From NCBI GenBank assembly GCA_963920635.1, contig OY987298.1, positions 145,798,257 to 145,862,256 of the forward strand: DNA of 64,000 nt, in the 5' to 3' direction. Both the position numbers and the translations under genes were made by a program. Source of the DNA: Pseudeuparius sepicola. Lineage: Eukaryota; Arthropoda; Insecta; Coleoptera; Anthribidae. How positions within the stretch are numbered: position 1 is the first letter of the stretch; each line of letters opens with the position of its first letter. Shown piece by piece: positions 59,073-64,000 of this stretch. The notes below the pieces were generated by a model. The model saw nothing but the letters and a program-made list of their open reading frames with translations, searched no databases and was not told where the DNA came from.

Positions 59073-59797
59073 AGTCCAAAGCACGAAAGAAAACGTTTCT
59101 AAAGAATGCGGGCAGCGTTGAGAGATTTCCTATACGAGTAGTCGTTATTTATTGGCGAATACAAGTTTTATCATATTGAAGCCAAATTTCTGAACTCTGT
59201 TATACCGAAAAAATAAAGCTCGCATCACGGGACCACTTTCCCATTTTTGTTTATCATTTATTTTTAACGCGGTGTGATAAAACACCTATTATACTATTAT
59301 ATTTTTTTCAACATCGTCGGGTCTACCATCGCCTTTGAAATACGGCAACACAGCACTTCTGCGAAGGAGTCGGCTGACAAAATCAGTTATCCAACGCGTT
59401 TTGTGCCTGTTTCTATAGTACGTAAAGTTAACTGCGTATTTGGGCTACCATACAGACCTCATTTTTTAGGCCGCTGGCAAGTTTTTTCCACCGGCTCAGA
59501 GAGCTGGCGTTTCGTATGTTCGGGAGTTAACGTGTGCAAAATGAGTAAACAGGAAAGAACGTTGCATTCTCAAGCACGAGAAATAATTGCCAATGTTATA
59601 AGGGTTTGCCTTCCTCCATAATCTAAGGCATCACCGTTAAGAATAATATTAACAATAAATTAAATAATAATTATATGAAAATTAAGTCAGTGAGTTACAC
59701 AAAATTGAGCTACGCCCCTGAACTGTGACTAATTCTATAATATTTGCGAGTTCTTCCCCCTTACGTCGCACGCATTCTGCCGTAAGGAGGACTATAA
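59073..59797 (-). mobile_element. 720-bp MITE family, copy C
   Basis: Full-length inverted copy of 48622-49339, starting 149 bases after the stop codon of the host gene. It contains a 26-codon ORF beginning [20 protein letters not shown] at 59541 that ends in TAA and may be the first exon of the parent transposon. An AATAAA at 59212-59217 inside it could serve the host gene as poly(A) signal. Confidence 0.85.
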
Positions 59798-59816
59798 TAG
59801 TTTTTTATGTACCAAT

Positions 59817-59933
59817 AGGCACTGAAGTTCAACTTTTTATGACTCATATGGAATTTAATTGCCGAGGCCTCTGGCCGAGGCAAATAAACCACATATTATG
59901 AGTCATAAAAAGAACTTCAGTGCCGAGGTACAT
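59817..59933. mobile_element. 120-bp inverted-repeat MITE, copy 2
   Basis: Matches 24548-24667, including both ATGACTCAT-type segments and GCCGAGGCCTCTGGCCGAGG. The following sequence to about 60055 (CGCGCGGCGTTGCTTGACTT) is shared too, so the repeated unit is at least 240 bp. Confidence 0.85.
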
Positions 59934-60055
59934 ATTATATATTTTTTTTTAAATCGGAAAAAATGTTTTCGTAGGCAAGAAAATAATCATACGGGATCAC
60001 CCGTCCATGAACCAACTGCGCGCGGCGTTGCTTGACTTTGACGATCGCTCTACCT

Positions 60056-61627
60056 ATAGGATTCGGATTCGAACAATTTTTATTTACACATACATACAAT
60101 ATTTACAAAGGTAAGGTCTTATGGTATAGTAGTAGCTCCCTCCCACTAGGGGCACATCTGACAGATATAGGGTCGGGCACGAACTCGCACAGCGAATTGT
60201 TTCCTAGTTTTGAACTTAAGCTGTATAGGTAGGTATGTGAAATGGTTTATAGTGGAGTCAACGTAGACAAAAAATGGTGTTAATTAGGAATTAATTAGGG
60301 AAGTCATGGATTTGAATAAAACCTTTTGAAACACCTTCAAACATACTTTTATTTAAAAGTCCGCAGGTTGAAAAAGTGCGCTTTTTTAAAAAAAATTAAA
60401 TCTCAAAAAATCGATTTTTTACCGAAATTTTTCAGAAATCGTCTACAATTAATTGTAGAATCATTACTTTTCAATGAAAATGTATATTTTTATGTTTTTT
60501 GAGATGCTGATTGTGAATATGAAGTAAAAAAATGAAAAACAAAATGACGCCTAGTAAAAATGAAGTTGAATGCAAGAATAATAGAATTTTCTTCAAGATT
60601 TCTTGAAATACTTATTAAAGCTTGATTCATGTGACGTTTACTTTTGTGCTTCCCTAGAAACCAAACGATTTTGTTTCATGGCTTACTAGATAATTTCCGA
60701 GATAATCTCATATTAATACGACAGGTAAGATAAGTAAATTAGAAATACGTTTAACGAAATAAAAAGTGAAAGTTTAGCTATTTACGAAAAGCTCAAGCAG
60801 ATTTTTATTCATTTCATGGCATATTCTTATTACGCTTAAATCATTCTGATTCATGGCATGCTTGACCACAGAAATCTTTGATCTACCTTCTTTTTTCAAA
60901 TAACATGTTAATAATTATTCTTTTGGCGATAACTCCGAAACTAATGAAGATATCGAAATACCAAAGTATTTTTTGTTGTAAATGTAATCTACTTTTCAAT
61001 TATAACAGAATAAAAATGTCATTGAATTTAAAATTTCGGAGAAAATTTTAATAAAAGGGAAATTTTTCGAATTGCACCCTCTAGCGGTGACCACGAAATT
61101 CGAAATGATCTTACTGGACAATCATTTGATAGAAGAAGGAAATCTCTCTTCAACAAGCCCAAATTCAACCAACTCGGTTAAACCAAACCGGAGTTAGCAG
61201 CATTTTTTCAAGTCAACGTTTATCCGCCCGTCTCACCTCTATTTGAAGAGCAAGAGCAAAAAATCCATAACGAAAATTATTGTTCAGAATTTGCTGAAGA
61301 GTGCAATAAAGTTATTTTTTATATTTGTTTTTTTATATTTATTTGAGAAAACTCATTTTTCAAATTTACTGTTGCGAATACGCCCCCTAGCGGCCGACCT
61401 ACAAACTTAAAAATAATTTCCAGCGATTTTTCGTGACTATATTACTTAAGAAGATTTTTTCCCAAAGCTCCAGGACTATTAATTCCTGAGATATGGTACC
61501 TCTTCACCCTTAATGAAACACCCTGTATATAGCTGGGATTTTCGGGGGATATATATAGGCTCTGCCATTCGTCCCCACGTCAATACAAGCTGTGCTCCAA
61601 CGGAACAGAATGACATCTACCGACTAC
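60056..61627. other. AT-rich stretch without recognised genes
   Basis: No coding exon recognised. Two similar segments, GCACCCTCTAGCGGTGACCA (about 61074) and CGCCCCCTAGCGGCCGACCT (about 61381), and an ACACCCTGTATATAG end at 61518 suggest an old repeat. Confidence 0.4.
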
Positions 61628-61635
61628 CTGCCGAC

Positions 61636-63596
61636 TAGAGGCCCTGTATGACACGAAAAGTGACAGTTATTCGTTTTAACAGAGGTTGCACAACGATCGG
61701 ATCTCTCTCTCTGGCGAGGGTCTTATTTTCCCTATGAAATTCATTTTGTGCAACAGACATATATTTTTTCGCTCTTTCTAACATTCCCCTAGCAGCACGA
61801 TGTATCAAAATTGGATTTTAAGGTTAAGCTAACGACAGTTAACTGCCATAAGCGTAGGTAGATGAGGGCACAGTTTAAAATGTATAAAAATATAGATAAA
61901 ACCAATAAATAGGTAAATAGGTTAGGTAGTAGTATGTTATTTGCAAAGCTTCACTAATAATAATTATTGAAGTTTGAATGAAAAAGTGAAGAAACATATA
62001 ATTTGTTCCAAGAAAACATAAATTTTAGGATATCATGGATAAAAACATTTATTAAATTTTTGTAGGAGGGTGGTATATGTAGATAGGTATGTACATAAAA
62101 TTAAACAAGGCTCTAGCATACCAACTAATCAAACTTTCGAATATTTCTTCAACAGGAAACATAGCTGCAATAATAATTATTATTCCGTTCATTAAAAAAA
62201 AGGTCTTTTAAATGGTTTTACTGTATGGTTTCGTTTCTTCAAACTCTCTTACCTACCATCATAATTTTAAGACAATTAATACTGAAATTTGTACGGAACA
62301 AAAAGTTGGAAAGTTTGTTTTGGTAATATGAATCAACCAATAATAATAGGAATTAGGCTGAATAAAAAAATGAGTACCTAGATATTTAATATCGATATAT
62401 TAGTCTCTCATTCTTTTTTTTTTTTGTAAAATAAAAGTTAATAACTTTTTCATGCAAGAGAGATCATCTACATTTCAATAAAGAAGACAACAGTATTTTT
62501 GTTTTCAAAGATATATTGTAAGTAAATAGGAAAAATCAAACTAGTACAAGTTCTCAGACATTTATACATATTTAATAATTGCTCTTTCTTGCTAAAGTCA
62601 CGTTCATTAAATGTTGCAGGAGATGATCCTTTCTTCAGCACAACCTGACACTCAAAATCCATGTCACAGAAGTGAACCTGTGAAAGTTAAAGAACTATAA
62701 ATTTAAGCTACCTAAACATAATAAAACGCTGCCATCAAATGCTATTTTTTTATCAAGAAGAAATTTGTAATGGAATATAAGCTCACACATTTAACTGACT
62801 ACACAAAAAGGGTTCTTTATATTCCCACCCGTGTTAACTTCTTTTTTGTCCGATTTTGTTGGTCTTGGTATAAAATAAAGCTCCTTCAAAACTTCCTCTC
62901 TCTAACACATATACTTACTTACATTTTTATTATTCCATGAAACGAAAAATGCCTATCCCGATCCAGTAAATATACCTACCTAACAGGTTTTACCTCCTTG
63001 AAGGGCAAAAATTTTAATTTTATCTCTTTAACATTGGGAAATTTTCATAAGAATTCTAATAGGGGGTTTGTAGAACCTTATGGACTTTTATTGAAAATAA
63101 ATATGTAGGTACTAATATTTAATACGTATATTAATTTAAATGTCTTATGTTATGTTGCTGATGCAGATTAAGAAAATTATTCTGCAGATTAAAATCACAG
63201 ATCAAACAAAAAATAAAAAGGAACTAGAGATACTTATGTAATTAAATTTACTTACCTCGCAAATTTTCGTATCATTTCCAACTCTCATGTTAGGGTATTT
63301 CATTTGCACCATCGTGCTCGTTCTTCTGCGCTTTTTGGAAATGGTGTTAAGAAAAATGCATCCCGCTCAGAATTCTTGCAGTTTCTTATTAGACAAGATG
63401 TTATTTTTAACTGTTAACATTCCTTTTTGCAAAAGAAATTGAGCACGCTCAATAATTTGTCGACAGTTTGTTGACAAACTGGCACCCGCCAAGATAAGAA
63501 TATAATAGAAACAATGTTACTAGATCTGCCAAAATCTGTTGTCCAACTTCTGTTAAAACGAATAACTGTCACTTTTCGTGTCATACAGGGCCTCTA
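61636..63596 (-). mobile_element. P-element-like transposon, degraded
   Basis: CTGCCGAC at 61628-61635 and 63597-63604 is a perfect 8-bp target duplication. The inverted ends of about 46 bp start TAGAGGCCCTGTATGACACG. An 8-bp duplication, terminal repeats of this kind and a THAP-type coding remnant on the minus strand together point to the P superfamily. At 1961 bp it is shorter than an autonomous element, and the transposase core was not found. Confidence 0.75.
62540..63398 (-). pseudogene. THAP-domain remnant of P-like transposase
   Basis: Two exons. The first (63398-63256) encodes SCLIRNCKNSERDAFF, with C-x4-C as in THAP zinc fingers, then TPFPKSAEERARWCK. A one-base frameshift near 63308 leads into MKYPNMRVGNDTKICE. 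Splicing through GAG|GTAAGT to the acceptor at 62678 continues VHFCDMDFE, giving the C-x2-H pair of the THAP motif (CEVHF). The expected start codon position reads ATA, and TAA lies just upstream. The exon-2 end was not fixed. THAP fingers are the DNA-binding domain of P transposase. The motif recognition is mine and untested. Confidence 0.65.
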
Positions 63597-63604
63597 CTGC
63601 CGAC

Positions 63605-64000
63605 TAACCCGCTTCACAAACACACGCGCACCCATACATACACACAAACGCATGTTCTCAGTGGATCGAAAATGGGGACTATGGTAGTATCATGATCTTT
63701 GGTAGTATACAAACATGTATGAAGTATTTACGAGAAAGAAAGCGGAAATTATTGTATTTATTAGAGAATTCGTTATTGTATGAAAGCTGAGAACACATAT
63801 GAAGAGTTTTTTTTCCAAAAGCTGATAATCACTAGCGGAAATTATGTAGAAAAAATCTGTTGACTAGGAAATCGGAAGTTTAAAACATGTACTTTCACTT
63901 AGGATTGGTATCATCCCAGTAAGAAACCTCCTTCAGCTTGATTCTTGGATTTAAAAATAAGAAAAATTGAATTCTGCGTTTCGGGAAATTAATTTTAACG
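63605..64000. other. No feature recognised
   Basis: AT-rich sequence with a short CACACGCGCACCCATACATA-like simple tract at 63618-63645. No exon, repeat end or RNA gene is apparent. Confidence 0.4.

Overview
This window is AT-rich nuclear DNA from an insect. The evidence is spliced genes with GT-AG introns, a Gadd45 homologue, a second gene resembling a family also found in Drosophila, and a dense load of insect-type transposable elements. The order cannot be fixed from this sequence; a beetle-like genome is a guess. I can support two host genes: Gadd45 (3 exons, minus strand, 3518-5869) and an 8-exon, 499-residue protein on the plus strand (49534-58924). The second has the look of the DUF4804 macrodomain class, recently linked to removal of ADP-ribose from arginine. 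Every junction in both models keeps the reading frame.

From 0 to 7 kb the window holds minisatellite, short MITEs and Gadd45, whose upstream region shows TATA, NF-kB-like and CRE sites. From 7 to 11 kb there are stacked palindromes, including a Penelope-type inverted insertion with a 14-bp target-site duplication and hammerhead-like motifs. From 11 to 17 kb come a broken Tc1 element with long terminal repeats, a transposon with iterated internal motifs, and a hAT-type MITE filled with a GATC-rich minisatellite. From 17 to 30 kb there are two GC-rich blocks of unknown role, paired MITEs, a tRNA-like SINE fragment and two large foldback elements ending in CAGGGTG-like sequence at TA sites. From 30.6 to 35.7 kb two broken Penelope-like elements lie head to head. 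From 37 to 48.5 kb there are nested foldbacks, a tandem-repeat element, an intact Tc1-like transposase ORF and a gutted hAT element inserted in another repeat. From 49.5 to 59 kb lies the DUF4804-like gene, its introns packed with repeats and the whole gene bracketed by inverted copies of one 720-bp element. From 61.6 to 63.6 kb is a decayed P-element-like transposon with an 8-bp target-site duplication and a THAP-domain remnant.

No operon-like or defence-type gene system is visible. The most interesting items are the DUF4804-like gene and its repeat bracketing, the P-like element, the hammerhead-bearing Penelope palindromes and the TA-flanked foldback family. All family names come from motif recognition; no database search was run.
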